Source: an uncultured archaeon (GTDB lineage: Archaea; Halobacteriota; Methanosarcinia; Methanosarcinales; Methanoperedenaceae). Taken from it: DNA of 64,000 nucleotides. The stretch is taken from the NCBI GenBank assembly GCA_902386205.1, contig CABMIH010000057.1, positions 124,001 through 188,000 of the forward strand, written 5' to 3'. How positions within the stretch are numbered: position 1 is the stretch's first letter; the number at the start of each line of letters is the position of its first letter. The notes under the pieces were generated by a model that was not told the origin of the DNA, searched no databases, and was given only the letters and a program-made list of their open reading frames with translations. Positions 42,744-52,802 of the stretch are shown in pieces. The position numbers and the translations under genes were made by a program.

Positions 42744-44546
42744 TTATATTTCCCTGCCGTGCCTGAGTTCGACTGCAATGCCCTTTGAGCATTCCTTCAT
42801 TTCCCACCCGCTCATCTGCGCGCGCCCGACACCGAAAAACTTCCCGCCAGCCACGATCACTTCATCGTTGGGGCGGATCTGCGGGTCTGCATCCAGAACA
42901 CCTGGAGCAAGGATGGTGCTGTGAGGCGTGAAATCAGCGATTTTCACTTTATAAAATGGGTAATCTTTGAGCATGAGGGCACCTTCCATTGTCAGGGCCA
43001 CAGTCCCATACTGCGGGATCAATGTCGCAAGCTGCTGTTTTTCTTTGAACAACTGGAACTTTGGGAAGGGGGCTTTTACGGCTGCGCCCGAAGTAACAAG
43101 TTCTCCCGCACCGCTTCCGAACTGGTAATCCACTGTCGCACGAATATGATCAAGTTTCATTTCCTCACTTCCCCGTTTTCTATCGCTTTGCGCCCCTGAA
43201 ACAGCGCTTTCAAGCCTCTTCAGGGATGCGCTGGAAGTGACGCCTTCCTCAGCTGTATAAACAAAATCAAGACCGAGCTCGCGCTCCACTGATTCGCAGA
43301 TCTCCCTGTATGCGCCGTGTACATGCGCTATTACGTTCTTGTACCTGTTCTTCAGGAGATACGAGCGCAGGCATCCGCCAACCCATGCTCTCTCTTCCAG
43401 GTCCCAGTGGCCAGTTACCGGGGTATCATAATGTGCGGCAGGGTACATTAATTCAAGCTCGCGCGGGATAACTCCAAGGGGAGATGAGATAATCACTTCA
43501 TGGACATATTTCCTGTATTTTCCAAGTGCATTGATGAATTTCTGGTGGGAAAGGGATGTGGAATAAGGTTTTTTTGCAGAGCACGGAAGAAGGACAAGAG
43601 TATCCAGGTCAGGCGCAGTATAGCGTTCCATCACCCTCTGTTCGAATCTTTTGATCTCGACCCTGTTAAGTGATTCGGAGGTGTTTGCATATAATGTACT
43701 GGGACGGAAAAGCGGTGTCCTTTTTTCAATGAACCTGTATTCAGTGTCAATAAGCCTGAGCGCTGCCGTAAGCCAGGGGCGCGCCCTGCACTGGCGCTCC
43801 ACGTACTCGCGAAGATGCCCCGACCTTATGTGCTCGCGGATGGTGCGCAGTTCCTCGGTAAGTTTTAAGGAATTGTGATGTGATAGCATCTCTGCACGTT
43901 CTTTTCTTGTGAGTTTGATAAGTCCCTCCGGGGTGTTTGTCAAACATACGTCACAGGAGCACGGAAATTCATGCAGCCTGTCGAGGTGGTTTTCTCCTGA
44001 ATTCGTAAGGTAAATATCCTGGTACCCTTTTATTATCGGCAGGGTTTCATCCACGATATCAACGCCCAGATACACAAGCATTGACAGGTTCTCAGGCGTG
44101 GCAAGGGCGGGCGCATAGAGCAGGGAATCGGCGCGGGTATTCTCCTTGAGCCGGATGATCGAATCCACGAGTTCCCGCGCCCTGTTCTCAAGCTGTTTTG
44201 CGGCGCCGAGGACGTACAGGTCTGATGCGGGATATTCATGTGCGAATGGATGGACTACTTTTCCCGTGTGAGCCCAGCCTGAAACCGGCTGGACTTCCTC
44301 ATGGATTTCTTTTATGATCTCCTCTCTTGTATTGAGGGGCAGGGATTTATGGGGAAGGATGGCTATTTTTTTGGACTCAGCAGGTTCGTTGAATTCGGTT
44401 TTTCTCCAGAGAGAGCCAGAGTCTATTATGGGGGAATCCTTTTTGTGGATTTGGATAATGGCAGGAGTTGAAATCTCCCTATCAAGAACCAGTTTGCCTA
44501 TTCTCGCTGCTCCGTCGCGATGGGTTATTTCGAATATTTTGGTCAT
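42744..44546 (-). CDS. arcS: Archaeosine synthase ArcS (TGT-related, with PUA domain)
   Basis: 600 aa from ATG 44546. A TGT-like barrel (FEITHRDGAARIGKLVLD; FPCSCDVCLTNTPEGLIKL with Cys ligands), the ArcS-specific PCSAKKPYSTSLSH near 330, and a C-terminal PUA domain (YGTVALTMEGALML to the end). It lacks the TGT nucleophile context and instead converts preQ0 at position 15 of tRNA to archaeosine. Full length. Fae lies downstream on the same strand, 46 bp away. Confidence 0.9.
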   Translation of the reverse strand: MTKIFEITHRDGAARIGKLVLDREISTPAIIQIHKKDSPIIDSGSLWRKTEFNEPAESKKIAILPHKSLPLNTREEIIKEIHEEVQPVSGWAHTGKVVHPFAHEYPASDLYVLGAAKQLENRARELVDSIIRLKENTRADSLLYAPALATPENLSMLVYLGVDIVDETLPIIKGYQDIYLTNSGENHLDRLHEFPCSCDVCLTNTPEGLIKLTRKERAEMLSHHNSLKLTEELRTIREHIRSGHLREYVERQCRARPWLTAALRLIDTEYRFIEKRTPLFRPSTLYANTSESLNRVEIKRFEQRVMERYTAPDLDTLVLLPCSAKKPYSTSLSHQKFINALGKYRKYVHEVIISSPLGVIPRELELMYPAAHYDTPVTGHWDLEERAWVGGCLRSYLLKNRYKNVIAHVHGAYREICESVERELGLDFVYTAEEGVTSSASLKRLESAVSGAQSDRKRGSEEMKLDHIRATVDYQFGSGAGELVTSGAAVKAPFPKFQLFKEKQQLATLIPQYGTVALTMEGALMLKDYPFYKVKIADFTPHSTILAPGVLDADPQIRPNDEVIVAGGKFFGVGRAQMSGWEMKECSKGIAVELRHGREI

Positions 44547-44570
44547 GTGGGGCTCAAGTGCGGAATTCAA

Positions 44571-44599
44571 CCGCAGATGAACGCGGATGAACGCAGATG
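44571..44599. repeat. Small imperfect tandem repeat upstream of arcS
   Basis: ACCGCAGATGAACGCGGATG and the following AACGCAGATG repeat an ATGAACGC unit three times. It lies in the arcS 5' region. No function is evident. Confidence 0.3.
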
Positions 44600-44714
44600 T
44601 TTTTATCTGTAGTGCTTTAATGTGATGGATTTATTTAAATATGAGCTTAGAGTTGCCCGGATTCAATTTGCAAGACGATGTATGACCTGACTAGCTCAAG
44701 ACTCCATTAATCAT

Positions 44715-46532
44715 TTATGGTCTTATTATTACATTGACTAAAGTTACAATGAACAATGAGAGAAATAACCAGCCAAAGAAACCTTCCAAGACAACTAACC
44801 ATCGATAGCGACCTGTTGGTTTCCAATCCCCATATTCTATAGTCAAAAATGCAGCTATACTGAAGAAAACAGCATTTAATATAGCATGAATATTGGATGA
44901 GCTTATGAATTCATTTCCCTTGTTATACTTTGTTCGAATGGAGCCTCCTTTTGAATAATAATAAATAGCACAAGAAATAATTATCCATACGATCCAGCCA
45001 AGAGTATATTCTGGCTTTACACCGTAGCCGATAGTAACATCCCATAATAGCCAAGAATAGTCTTTGTCTTTATTTTGCCTTTGTTGCTTGTAATTATAAT
45101 ATGCATCGTCAGCATCATCAAATCGCTCCAATTCTCTGAAATTTTTTATCAGTTTTACATATGTTGCCCCATCAAAATCCAGAGCGTTTTTTATGTCGAT
45201 CCAAAGAACTTCCATACTTTTGAAATCAGCACCGTGTAGAGCTATTTTAGTAAATTCAGTATTAGAAAAATCTACCTTATTAAATTTTGTAAAATAAAAA
45301 TTCACACGATCTCTAAATTTTGCATCACGGAATATGGTATAATCGCCATTAAAGATAGTAAGATAAAATTCAACTTGCTTTGTAAAATTCGCTTTATAGA
45401 AGTTTGTATTACCTAAAAAACTTGCACGCATAAATTCGGTATTATTTGTAAAATTCGCCTGGCTAAAATCAATATAACCCTGAGAAATCATATCACTGAA
45501 ATCTGAATGACCACCAAAAAGAACATTCTCAAAGAATGAGCTTATGCCAAAAGTTGCCTTTCTGAAGTTAGTTTCGCCATTGAAACGTGCAATAGTGAAA
45601 TGTGTAATACCCCTAAAGTTCGCGTCCTCGAAATTGGAATTATTAAAACTGGCATTCGCGAAGTTGGCATCTGCTTCAAAACTTGCATTGTAAAAGTATG
45701 CATTACTAAAATTTGAATTTACAAATCTAGCACTATTGCTAAAAAACGCAGAGAGAAAATTAGCCCCATTAAAATTAACATTGCTAAATTCAGCATAGCT
45801 TCCAAAATTTGCATTCTCAAAATCAGCTCCGTTAAAATTAACATCATTAAAATTCGCATAACCTTTAAAATTTGCACTTTTAAAATTAGCTTCGTTGAAA
45901 TTCGAATTCATGAAATTAGCATTCTCAAAATTCACTCCTTTGAAGCTGGTTTTACGGCTGAAATTAGCATTTCTAAAATAAGCTCTATTGCTAAAATTTG
46001 CAGAATCGAAGGTGGCTTCAGTTTCAAAATTAGCATTATCAAAGTTGGTGCTGCTAAAATTGGTACTTGCGAAGTAGGCAAATTCAGCAAAATCCGCATC
46101 GGTGAATGCAGAATTATCGCTAAATTTTGTATACGTGAAGAATGCACCCTTAACAAAAATCACCCTGCTAAAATTAGTTTTGCCTGAAACGGATGATCTG
46201 AAAATAGTAAGAGTTTTTCTAAACACAGTATTTGAAAAATCAACATCATTTTGAAAAAATGAATCTCTGATTTCTATTTCACTCTCAACAACCTTTAGTT
46301 CACTTCCTGAGCCAATTGTATTAGGGTCAGTTTTAAGAATTATTTTGCTTAGATTGAGTTCTCCTTTGATACTGGCGTTTTTAAGATATACGTTTTCTCC
46401 ATTTTCAATTTGTTTCAAAATATCATTGGCATTGACTTCTTTAAGTTTCTGCGCCTGAACAGCACCCGTTAATAAAGCCAAAATTATTAAAATTGACAAA
46501 AGTATTCTTATAATCACGTTTCTTGGCACCAT
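44715..46532 (-). CDS. Secreted pentapeptide-repeat protein fused to a two-helix ion-channel-like domain
   Basis: 605 aa. Signal peptide 1-27, then about 360 residues of pentapeptide repeats of the A(N/D)xxN/F type (runs of NFSNAYFYNASF, NANFANASF), which should form a right-handed beta helix. A membrane segment near 510-525 and a pore-like region FFSIAAFLTIEYGDWKP then EGFFGWLFLSLFIVTLVNVI follow. TIEYGD stands where K+ channels have TVGYGD, so the filter is altered. The repeat part lies outside the membrane if the signal is real. It has its own GGTGAG ribosome site and no operon partner. Confidence 0.8.
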   Translation of the reverse strand: MVPRNVIIRILLSILIILALLTGAVQAQKLKEVNANDILKQIENGENVYLKNASIKGELNLSKIILKTDPNTIGSGSELKVVESEIEIRDSFFQNDVDFSNTVFRKTLTIFRSSVSGKTNFSRVIFVKGAFFTYTKFSDNSAFTDADFAEFAYFASTNFSSTNFDNANFETEATFDSANFSNRAYFRNANFSRKTSFKGVNFENANFMNSNFNEANFKSANFKGYANFNDVNFNGADFENANFGSYAEFSNVNFNGANFLSAFFSNSARFVNSNFSNAYFYNASFEADANFANASFNNSNFEDANFRGITHFTIARFNGETNFRKATFGISSFFENVLFGGHSDFSDMISQGYIDFSQANFTNNTEFMRASFLGNTNFYKANFTKQVEFYLTIFNGDYTIFRDAKFRDRVNFYFTKFNKVDFSNTEFTKIALHGADFKSMEVLWIDIKNALDFDGATYVKLIKNFRELERFDDADDAYYNYKQQRQNKDKDYSWLLWDVTIGYGVKPEYTLGWIVWIIISCAIYYYSKGGSIRTKYNKGNEFISSSNIHAILNAVFFSIAAFLTIEYGDWKPTGRYRWLVVLEGFFGWLFLSLFIVTLVNVIIRP

Positions 46533-46948
46533 TAACTCACCTGTTTACCTATAGGGTGTAATATTTTACAAAGTTATAAGGATATTGATTGGGGTTGAAA
46601 CCAAAACGGAACTATTTAGCGAAAACCGTGCATCTAAGATTTTAATCCCCTATCATTTCCTCATCCACCAGCACCCACTTAGCGAATCTGATACATTTGT
46701 ATGCTCCACGATTAAAAGCATCTCCAAAAATGAACATAAGGGCACACGCATCAGGCATGCACCCTGGCAGTCTATTGACAGACTGATATCTGATCGATCA
46801 CGCCAAATTTATTATTATATCGCTTGTCATTTAAATATACTGCTGAAGTTTCAAAAACAATACTTTCGCCCCGCTTGGATAAACGTAAAGACCTGAGCAT
46901 CTGTTTAATATATGACACGCATAATAAAGCATAACAAGGGATGAAAAG
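46533..46948. other. 416-bp intergenic stretch with a weak minus-strand ORF
   Basis: Mostly non-coding. A 38-codon minus-strand ORF (46642-46758; MPDACALMFIFGDAFNRGAY then KCIRFAKWVLVDEEM) is open but lacks a clear ribosome site and could be the end of a lost gene. The plus-strand ORF over the same bases looks like its shadow. The last 40 bp hold the promoter and GGGATGA ribosome site for the next gene. Confidence 0.35.
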
Positions 46949-47986
46949 ATGGCTACCATCAAGAGCAGGAAAGAGCTGTTCGCTCTGCTTCAGGCTGTTT
47001 GCGAGGATAACAGGGAATACTATTCCCGTTTTGGGCGCTGGGTCAGACCTCAGATAAAGGTGCTCTGGCTGGAAGTGAATGAACACTATGTGACATCAAC
47101 TCTCGGATTATCAGGGGCAGTGCATATCGATAAAGATCTTTTTTCGCTTTATTATGATGAAGAATTTTATTGGATCGATACCGGGAACAGGCGGATCTGG
47201 CAGATTTTCACTTTCGCGCAAACAAAGACGGCATTAAAGGCGCTGAAATCAATATTCTTAAGCAAAAAAGGAGTGGACAGGATGTGGGCGCTCGAATCCT
47301 TCATGTTCAAAGTCCAGGATGAGTTCAGGTATTCAAATAGAGGGCTTGGGATCAGGTTCAAAGATACACTCACCAGCGAAGAGCCAAGATCAAACTTTTC
47401 TGCAAAACTCTGGATCGGGAGAAGTCCATCCGAGAGCCAGCAACGTCTTTATGATGTGGCAAACGAGACTTTCTCAAAATCGTCCATCCGATTTGGGAAA
47501 AACTGGTCAGATGATGATAAGAAAATGTCAGGAGAATTATATGAGTTATTCTCTGAGGGGCATATGACCGTCAATACCTGTGATGATATTGAAAATTTTA
47601 TAGAACTGATCAGTTATATAAAAAATACGTATCTAAAAGAACTGGAAGTAATGGAAAAAGAACGGAAGAAAAGACCGTCTTTTATTGAGACCGCATTTTC
47701 AGAAAAGATCAACAAAGAGGACTTTAGACGGATAGCATTTTCAGGAATTGGCGATATGCACTTATGGCTTGAACCCTATGAAATTCATGACGATCTTATA
47801 AGATACTCAGGAGTGGATACACATACAGGAGACTTTCTGACCCTCGATTTTGGAGATGACTATGCATACATCTCCAACCAGGTGAACGGTTGCATGAACG
47901 TTGCGCCACGATTCGGCACCCTATCCGCGCACCATCTTTCTTCCGGGGTAAAGATATTTTTTGAAGGGGTGCCCCTGTTTGTCTAG
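46949..47986 (+). CDS. Unrecognised protein, first of a two-gene pair
   Basis: 345 aa, soluble, no signal peptide. Aromatic-rich N-terminal half (VRPQIKVLWLEVNEHYVTST; FYWIDTGNRRIWQIFTF), a central helical linker rich in Lys/Glu (KNTYLKELEVMEKERKKRP), and a beta-type C-terminus (HLWLEPYEIHDDLIRYSG, LDFGDDYAYISNQVNG). No catalytic motif recognised. Translation starts after AAGGGATGAAAAG. The next gene overlaps its end, so the two are expressed together. Confidence 0.6.
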   Translation: MATIKSRKELFALLQAVCEDNREYYSRFGRWVRPQIKVLWLEVNEHYVTSTLGLSGAVHIDKDLFSLYYDEEFYWIDTGNRRIWQIFTFAQTKTALKALKSIFLSKKGVDRMWALESFMFKVQDEFRYSNRGLGIRFKDTLTSEEPRSNFSAKLWIGRSPSESQQRLYDVANETFSKSSIRFGKNWSDDDKKMSGELYELFSEGHMTVNTCDDIENFIELISYIKNTYLKELEVMEKERKKRPSFIETAFSEKINKEDFRRIAFSGIGDMHLWLEPYEIHDDLIRYSGVDTHTGDFLTLDFGDDYAYISNQVNGCMNVAPRFGTLSAHHLSSGVKIFFEGVPLFV

Positions 47987-48863
47987 CCCTTACGAATCCA
48001 GAGGCGAAAGACGCGTCGAGTTATGGCGCAGAGCTATTTTTCTATTTGACAGAAGCCTGAAGGAAACTGGCCCATTCTTTGAAGCAGGCTATAAAGATTT
48101 TTTTTGTGAACCGAAAACAGCAGAGAATTTGACTCCTGATATTATCGGTTTCTCTGACAGGTTCTTCTGCGTGATGGACATTTCAATGTCCGACCAGAAG
48201 GGAGAAGAGATGAAAAAATATGAGACAGTTATATTAACTGAATATTTGAAGTCTTTATTTCCAGGTTCAATCGAAGACCGAAGAAATTGCGGATATCCGT
48301 TCTTAGTGACGGATCTTATACCTGCCACAAAATACCCAGGTTATAATTTGATCCAGGTTTATCAACCAGGCAGGGCAGAAATTGAGTATATAAATGATGA
48401 GGCCTTATCAAATTCGCTCAGAAGATGGACAGGCTTTGTTTTTCCTGTCCCGAGTTATGGCATATTGGCAGTTCCAGAATCCGATGAGGAGGAACTTAAA
48501 TCCAAACTTGCTGGAATTTTCAGGAAGATCGCGGTAGATGGAGAAGAAATGACCTCTGAAGGAATTATTCAGCTTCTAATGGGGGATTTATATGAATCAT
48601 TCTCAGGTAAATCCAGAGCCAAGTTAAGAAGAAATGTTGAAAAACTGTGCGAAATAATGGCAAGCAGTACTTTAAGTGAATACGCAAAATATGATTCCTC
48701 CAGAAAATCAATTAGAATTATTGTTGATGTTTCTAATGCTCAAAGCAGGGCAAAATTTTCGAGAGATATTGAATCGTGGCTGAAAATCATTCCACTCAGT
48801 TATTTTGTGAAAGAAGAGGATAAGCCATATTATGAAGATGAAATAGAAGATGAGGATGAATAA
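47979..48863 (+). CDS. Unrecognised protein, second of the pair, possible degenerate nuclease fold
   Basis: 294 aa from TTG 47979, 7 bp after a GAAGGGGTG ribosome site that lies inside the end of the first gene. The stretch LTPDIIGFSDRFFCVMDISM followed by SDQKGEEMKKYE has the layout of a PD-(D/E)xK nuclease core (D54, D67, then K74/K79) but the E-x-K is not intact. A C-terminal helical domain (SEGIIQLLMGDLYESFSGKS) and a very acidic tail (EEDKPYYEDEIEDEDE) follow. Function unknown; the nuclease link is a guess. Confidence 0.55.
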   Translation: MSSPYESRGERRVELWRRAIFLFDRSLKETGPFFEAGYKDFFCEPKTAENLTPDIIGFSDRFFCVMDISMSDQKGEEMKKYETVILTEYLKSLFPGSIEDRRNCGYPFLVTDLIPATKYPGYNLIQVYQPGRAEIEYINDEALSNSLRRWTGFVFPVPSYGILAVPESDEEELKSKLAGIFRKIAVDGEEMTSEGIIQLLMGDLYESFSGKSRAKLRRNVEKLCEIMASSTLSEYAKYDSSRKSIRIIVDVSNAQSRAKFSRDIESWLKIIPLSYFVKEEDKPYYEDEIEDEDE

Positions 48864-48891
48864 TCTCTTATTCCCTATTACTTCCTCACAG

Positions 48892-50355
48892 CTAAATCAC
48901 CGTGCTCTTCCTCAGCCAGTCGATATCGCTCTGGTACAGTTCCCTCAGATCCTTAAGTCCCAGGCGCAGCATCGCCACACGGCTCACACCCAGCCCCCAT
49001 GCAAGCACAGGGTGCTTGATCCCGAGAGGCAGGGTGACCTCCTTCCTGAACACTCCCGCACCGCCCAGTTCCACCCATTTGCCTCTGCTCTCGATATACA
49101 CCTCAGGTTCAACGCTTGGTTCAGTATAAGGGAAATATCCGGGCCTGAAGCGCACTTCGTCAAATCCCATCCTGTGATAGAATTCAGTCAGGCAACCGAG
49201 CAAATTCTTAAAGCTCACGCCTTTGTCCATCACCACGCCCTCAAGCTGCTCGAATTCCGGCGTATGCGTGGGGTCGATGGCCTCGCGCCTGTATGCGCGG
49301 TCGATGCAGAAGGCTTTCACAGGTGGATCGGGATGGTCCGCAAGATATTTTATCGTGACCGCGGTCGTGTGGGTCCGGAGCACCTGCTTTCGTGCAATAT
49401 CCTCGCTCCACGTTCCCCCCCAGCCCCTAGAAATACCTGCGCCTTTTTCGTGCATTTTTTTTACAGGCGCAATATATTCTCCGGGCAGGTCGCATTCGGT
49501 ATCAAGGTGAAAGGTATCCTGCATTTCCCTTGCAGGGTGGTCCTGCGGCTGGAAAAGGGCATCAAAGTTCCAGAAAGAGCTCTGGACAATGTCTCCTTTT
49601 ATCTCAGTGAATCCCATCTCAAGGAAAATTGAGCGCATCTCATTAATGAGGCGCTGGTACGGGTGGAGTTTTGCCCCGTAAACAGGTTTTACGGGCGTAT
49701 GGATGTTGTATGGGCGGATTCTTGCATTCTTCCAGGCGCCGCTCTTTATTATTGTGGGCGTGAGCTGGGCGATCTCCTCTTCTGTTGACAGACCGGCCGA
49801 CGCGAGGGCTTTTCCTTTGTCTGTGATTTTTATGATGCGGGTCTTTTTCTCTGTTTTTTCAACCAGGTTCCTTTTTATTAGCTCGATGACGGCTTCCCCG
49901 ATTTCTGATGACTGCCCATTTTTAAGGAGAGAAAGTATGCCCTCATCCTCTCCGGTTCCGGCTTTTCCAGCAGGAATTATCATATCCCCTTCGATTCTTG
50001 CCCAATTTTTCCTGCGAAGCCAGCCGAGGGCTATTCCCACCATCTGGGGCGGGAATTTCTTCTTTAAGTCCGAAAGTGGGAGAGGGTCATTCAGGGAATT
50101 TATTATCTGGCGCTCGGGCAGGCCATTCTGGGCATACTGATTGCCTTCTTTTGTGAGAGAGTATATGGCCGTTGACTTTTCTGTGATTTCACAGATGCCT
50201 TTTTCGGCAAGAAGGAAAGCAGATTGCATTGCAGCTTCGATATTCAGTCCGGATGATGCCGCAAGCTCATCAGGAGAATATTTGTCTTTCCTTGCGAGGG
50301 TCTGTAAAATGCGTTTTTCGTTATTGGTGAGATTAAATTCTTTAATGAGTGACAT
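48892..50355 (-). CDS. pheS: Phenylalanyl-tRNA synthetase alpha subunit
   Basis: 487 aa. An N-terminal winged-helix DNA/tRNA-binding region of about 230 residues, then the class II catalytic domain: [20 protein letters not shown] (motif 1 region), [32 protein letters not shown] (motif 2) and [19 protein letters not shown] with [13 protein letters not shown] (motif 3). Archaeal length. The beta-subunit gene is not adjacent; it lies elsewhere. Convergent with the unknown gene pair. Confidence 0.95.
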   Translation of the reverse strand: MSLIKEFNLTNNEKRILQTLARKDKYSPDELAASSGLNIEAAMQSAFLLAEKGICEITEKSTAIYSLTKEGNQYAQNGLPERQIINSLNDPLPLSDLKKKFPPQMVGIALGWLRRKNWARIEGDMIIPAGKAGTGEDEGILSLLKNGQSSEIGEAVIELIKRNLVEKTEKKTRIIKITDKGKALASAGLSTEEEIAQLTPTIIKSGAWKNARIRPYNIHTPVKPVYGAKLHPYQRLINEMRSIFLEMGFTEIKGDIVQSSFWNFDALFQPQDHPAREMQDTFHLDTECDLPGEYIAPVKKMHEKGAGISRGWGGTWSEDIARKQVLRTHTTAVTIKYLADHPDPPVKAFCIDRAYRREAIDPTHTPEFEQLEGVVMDKGVSFKNLLGCLTEFYHRMGFDEVRFRPGYFPYTEPSVEPEVYIESRGKWVELGGAGVFRKEVTLPLGIKHPVLAWGLGVSRVAMLRLGLKDLRELYQSDIDWLRKSTVI

Positions 50356-50419
50356 AAAATAGCATTACAATGAACAGCAGGATATTTAATGATTTGCGAA
50401 TATCCCGGATTTATGCCAG

Positions 50420-50548
50420 CTAAATCCTAACAGTATTCTCGCTTCCGCACTGCGGGCAGGGTATCGGGATAAAATTGGGGTCGGCCTCGAATTCAAAACC
50501 GCATACGCTGCACCTGAAGAATACAGAAGACTGGTTTACTTCTTCCAT
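50420..50548 (-). CDS. 42-aa zinc-ribbon protein
   Basis: MEEVNQSSVFFRCSVCGFEF then CPQCGSENTVRI: two C-x2-C pairs 16 residues apart form a classic zinc ribbon. It lies 4 bp after the stop of the M29 peptidase gene on the same strand, so it is probably co-expressed. Zinc-ribbon microproteins of this type are common in archaea and mostly uncharacterised. Confidence 0.7.
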   Translation of the reverse strand: MEEVNQSSVFFRCSVCGFEFEADPNFIPIPCPQCGSENTVRI

Positions 50549-50552
50549 AATA

Positions 50553-51491
50553 TTATATAATGTAATTACTTAAAATAAATTCTTCGCCATCCACAAAAAG
50601 CAATGGTTTGGTAATGATCCCGTCAAGATGTATCCCCGCTATCACATCCCCGCCGAAAGTGCTGTTATCCCCGAGGGCTATATGCACGGTACCGCCCACT
50701 TTCTCATCCTCAAGCACGTTGCCGATGAGCCGCGCCTCTGGATTTAAACCTATTCCGAATTCAGCGATATTTCGCGCTTTCTCACCCACCTTATCAAGTA
50801 TGGCATTCAATTTCCCGGCGAGTTTACCTGTGATCCCGGTCACATACCTGTCCCTGACCGTGAATTCAAGCGGCGACTCCAGGATGCCAAACCCGCTCAT
50901 CGAGCCATCCACCACAAAAACGCCGTTGGCGTCCTTTGGCGCGATATACAGCTCGCCAGCCGGGAGGTTGCTGCTGCAACCCGATTCATGACACAAGCCC
51001 GTATCCAGCATCCATTTGCATCCCTCAAGATCAAATTCGATATCCGTCCCCAGTTCAGTAGTGATTCTCACCCTGCGGGCTTTTTCGAAGCGTTTCGCAA
51101 GCCCCATGGCGATGTCGTATATCCTGTTACTATCAGCAGTTATCCCGCCTGATGCCATCATTTTCTCTGTTATCCCTGGCATGGAGGCGACCCTTGCCCC
51201 TGCTTTACAGGCGTTTATCCGCGCCTGCGTGTGGGTGAGGGAAAAAGTCGTCGGCGCAATAACCACATCGGCATTCTTCATGGCTTCCGCCACAGCTGTT
51301 GGGAGTTCCTCCCCGTGGCGCGTCCTCGGCAGCATGGTCATCGTCATTACCTCGCAGCCAAGGGTTTTCGCTGCCTCAAACAGGCTTTTGCCTATAGAGG
51401 ACGGGGTGGAAGTATCTACTACGATGAGAACGCTCTCTCCTTTTTTAACTCCGTAGCTTTCCATTACCTTATTTGCGCCTTTGTTAACCAT
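50553..51491 (-). CDS. Metalloaminopeptidase, M29-like
   Basis: 312 aa. M29 (aminopeptidase T) features: NKGANKVMESYGVKKGESVL at the start, SGCSSNLPAGELYIAPKDAN near 180 (Glu/Asp metal ligands), AEFGIGLNPEARLIGNVLED near 240 and HIALGDNSTFGGDVIAGIHLD near 270 with a metal-binding His. It probably trims N-terminal residues with two metal ions. It sits 2 bp after the aconitase-family gene and 4 bp before the zinc-ribbon gene. Confidence 0.85.
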   Translation of the reverse strand: MVNKGANKVMESYGVKKGESVLIVVDTSTPSSIGKSLFEAAKTLGCEVMTMTMLPRTRHGEELPTAVAEAMKNADVVIAPTTFSLTHTQARINACKAGARVASMPGITEKMMASGGITADSNRIYDIAMGLAKRFEKARRVRITTELGTDIEFDLEGCKWMLDTGLCHESGCSSNLPAGELYIAPKDANGVFVVDGSMSGFGILESPLEFTVRDRYVTGITGKLAGKLNAILDKVGEKARNIAEFGIGLNPEARLIGNVLEDEKVGGTVHIALGDNSTFGGDVIAGIHLDGIITKPLLFVDGEEFILSNYII

Positions 51492-51493
51492 TA

Positions 51494-52762
51494 TTATAAT
51501 TTTCTCGGATCTTTTATCTCCCCGTACAATGCGCTTGCCGCCGCAGTAGCAGGGGATGAGAGATACACGAAAGCATCAGGGCTTCCCTGTCTCCCTTTGA
51601 AGTTGCGGTTTGATGTGGACAGGCCAACTTCGCCTTTTCCCAGCAGTCCGAACGATCCGCCCATGCAGGGCCCGCAGCACGGGGACTCCACGATAGCACC
51701 CGCTTCCATGAACTGCTCGATGTAACCGGCTCTCAGGGTTTTCATATACTCGGTGTGAGAGGCCGGGATTATCAACAGGCGAACGCCTTTTGCCACTTTT
51801 TCTCCGTTCATTATTTTAGCCACGATCTCAATATCCTCAAACCTTCCGTTGGTGCATGATCCCACGAACACCTGGTTGATCTTTGTCCCTTCCACTTCGT
51901 CCACAGGTTTCACATTGTCCACGTTATGGGGGCAGGCGACCTGGGGCGGGAGGTCTTTTACATCGTATGTCTTTGAGTCCGCGAATGTTGCATCCCTGTC
52001 GCTTTTCCATCGCGGGTCAAGTTCAAAACCCGGTATCCGCCCTTTAAGATAATTTTCAGTGATATTGTCAGCCTCAACGATCCCGGCTTTCCCGCCCATC
52101 TCGATAGCCATATTGCACATGGTCATCCTGCCCGGGATATCCATATTCCTCACAGTGGAACCGCAAAATTCAGCGGTCTTATACCTTGCTCCCTCGACAC
52201 CTACACTGCCTATCAGATGGAGAATTACATCTTTCGGGTACACGCACCTGGGGAGCTTTCCCTCAACTTCGAACTTGAAGGTTTCAGGCACCCTGAACCA
52301 GAGCTTGCCTGTTGCAAAAACAAAGGCCATGTCAGTGCTGCCTATGCCTGTTGAGAATGCGCCCAGTGCCCCATAAGCGCATGTATGGGAATCAGAACCC
52401 ACAATGAGGTCGCCGGGCATGACGTGTCCTTTTTCCGGTATCACCTGGTGGCATACGCCTTCAAAGACATCGTAGTTCAGGATGCCCTGCTCATTTGCGA
52501 ACTCGCGCAGATAAATATGGTTCGCCGCTGCATTTAGCGAGTCTGCGGGCACCTGGTGGTCAAACAGGATTACTATCTTTTCAGGGTCCCAAACTTTCTG
52601 TCTTTTTTTGCCTTTGACTATTTCCCTGAATCCCTCGACAGCAAGAGGGCCTGTAATATCATGCGTCATGGCACGGTCTATATCTGCGAGGACGAAATCT
52701 CCGGCTTTTACCTGCTTACCCGAAGCTTTTGAAAAAATCTTTTCTGAAACTGTTTGAGGCAT
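51494..52762 (-). CDS. Aconitase-family dehydratase large subunit (LeuC/HacA type)
   Basis: 422 aa. [4Fe-4S] ligands: the first Cys in [13 protein letters not shown] and two in [12 protein letters not shown]. Substrate loops [22 protein letters not shown] (near 125) and [15 protein letters not shown] follow. In archaea this class isomerises isopropylmalate or homocitrate (the latter for coenzyme B), and the two cannot be told apart here. The small-subunit gene is not next to it. It is co-transcribed with the M29 peptidase gene (2-bp gap). Confidence 0.92.
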   Translation of the reverse strand: MPQTVSEKIFSKASGKQVKAGDFVLADIDRAMTHDITGPLAVEGFREIVKGKKRQKVWDPEKIVILFDHQVPADSLNAAANHIYLREFANEQGILNYDVFEGVCHQVIPEKGHVMPGDLIVGSDSHTCAYGALGAFSTGIGSTDMAFVFATGKLWFRVPETFKFEVEGKLPRCVYPKDVILHLIGSVGVEGARYKTAEFCGSTVRNMDIPGRMTMCNMAIEMGGKAGIVEADNITENYLKGRIPGFELDPRWKSDRDATFADSKTYDVKDLPPQVACPHNVDNVKPVDEVEGTKINQVFVGSCTNGRFEDIEIVAKIMNGEKVAKGVRLLIIPASHTEYMKTLRAGYIEQFMEAGAIVESPCCGPCMGGSFGLLGKGEVGLSTSNRNFKGRQGSPDAFVYLSSPATAAASALYGEIKDPRKL

Positions 52763-52802
52763 GAGTCACCATGATAGCATGAAATTATTTAATCTTTTGG
52801 CA

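Noticed and set aside
45500-46200. Repetitive DNA inside the pentapeptide gene looked at first like a CRISPR or tandem array.
   Set aside because: The unit is a variable 15-bp coding repeat in one long frame, without identical repeats and spacers.
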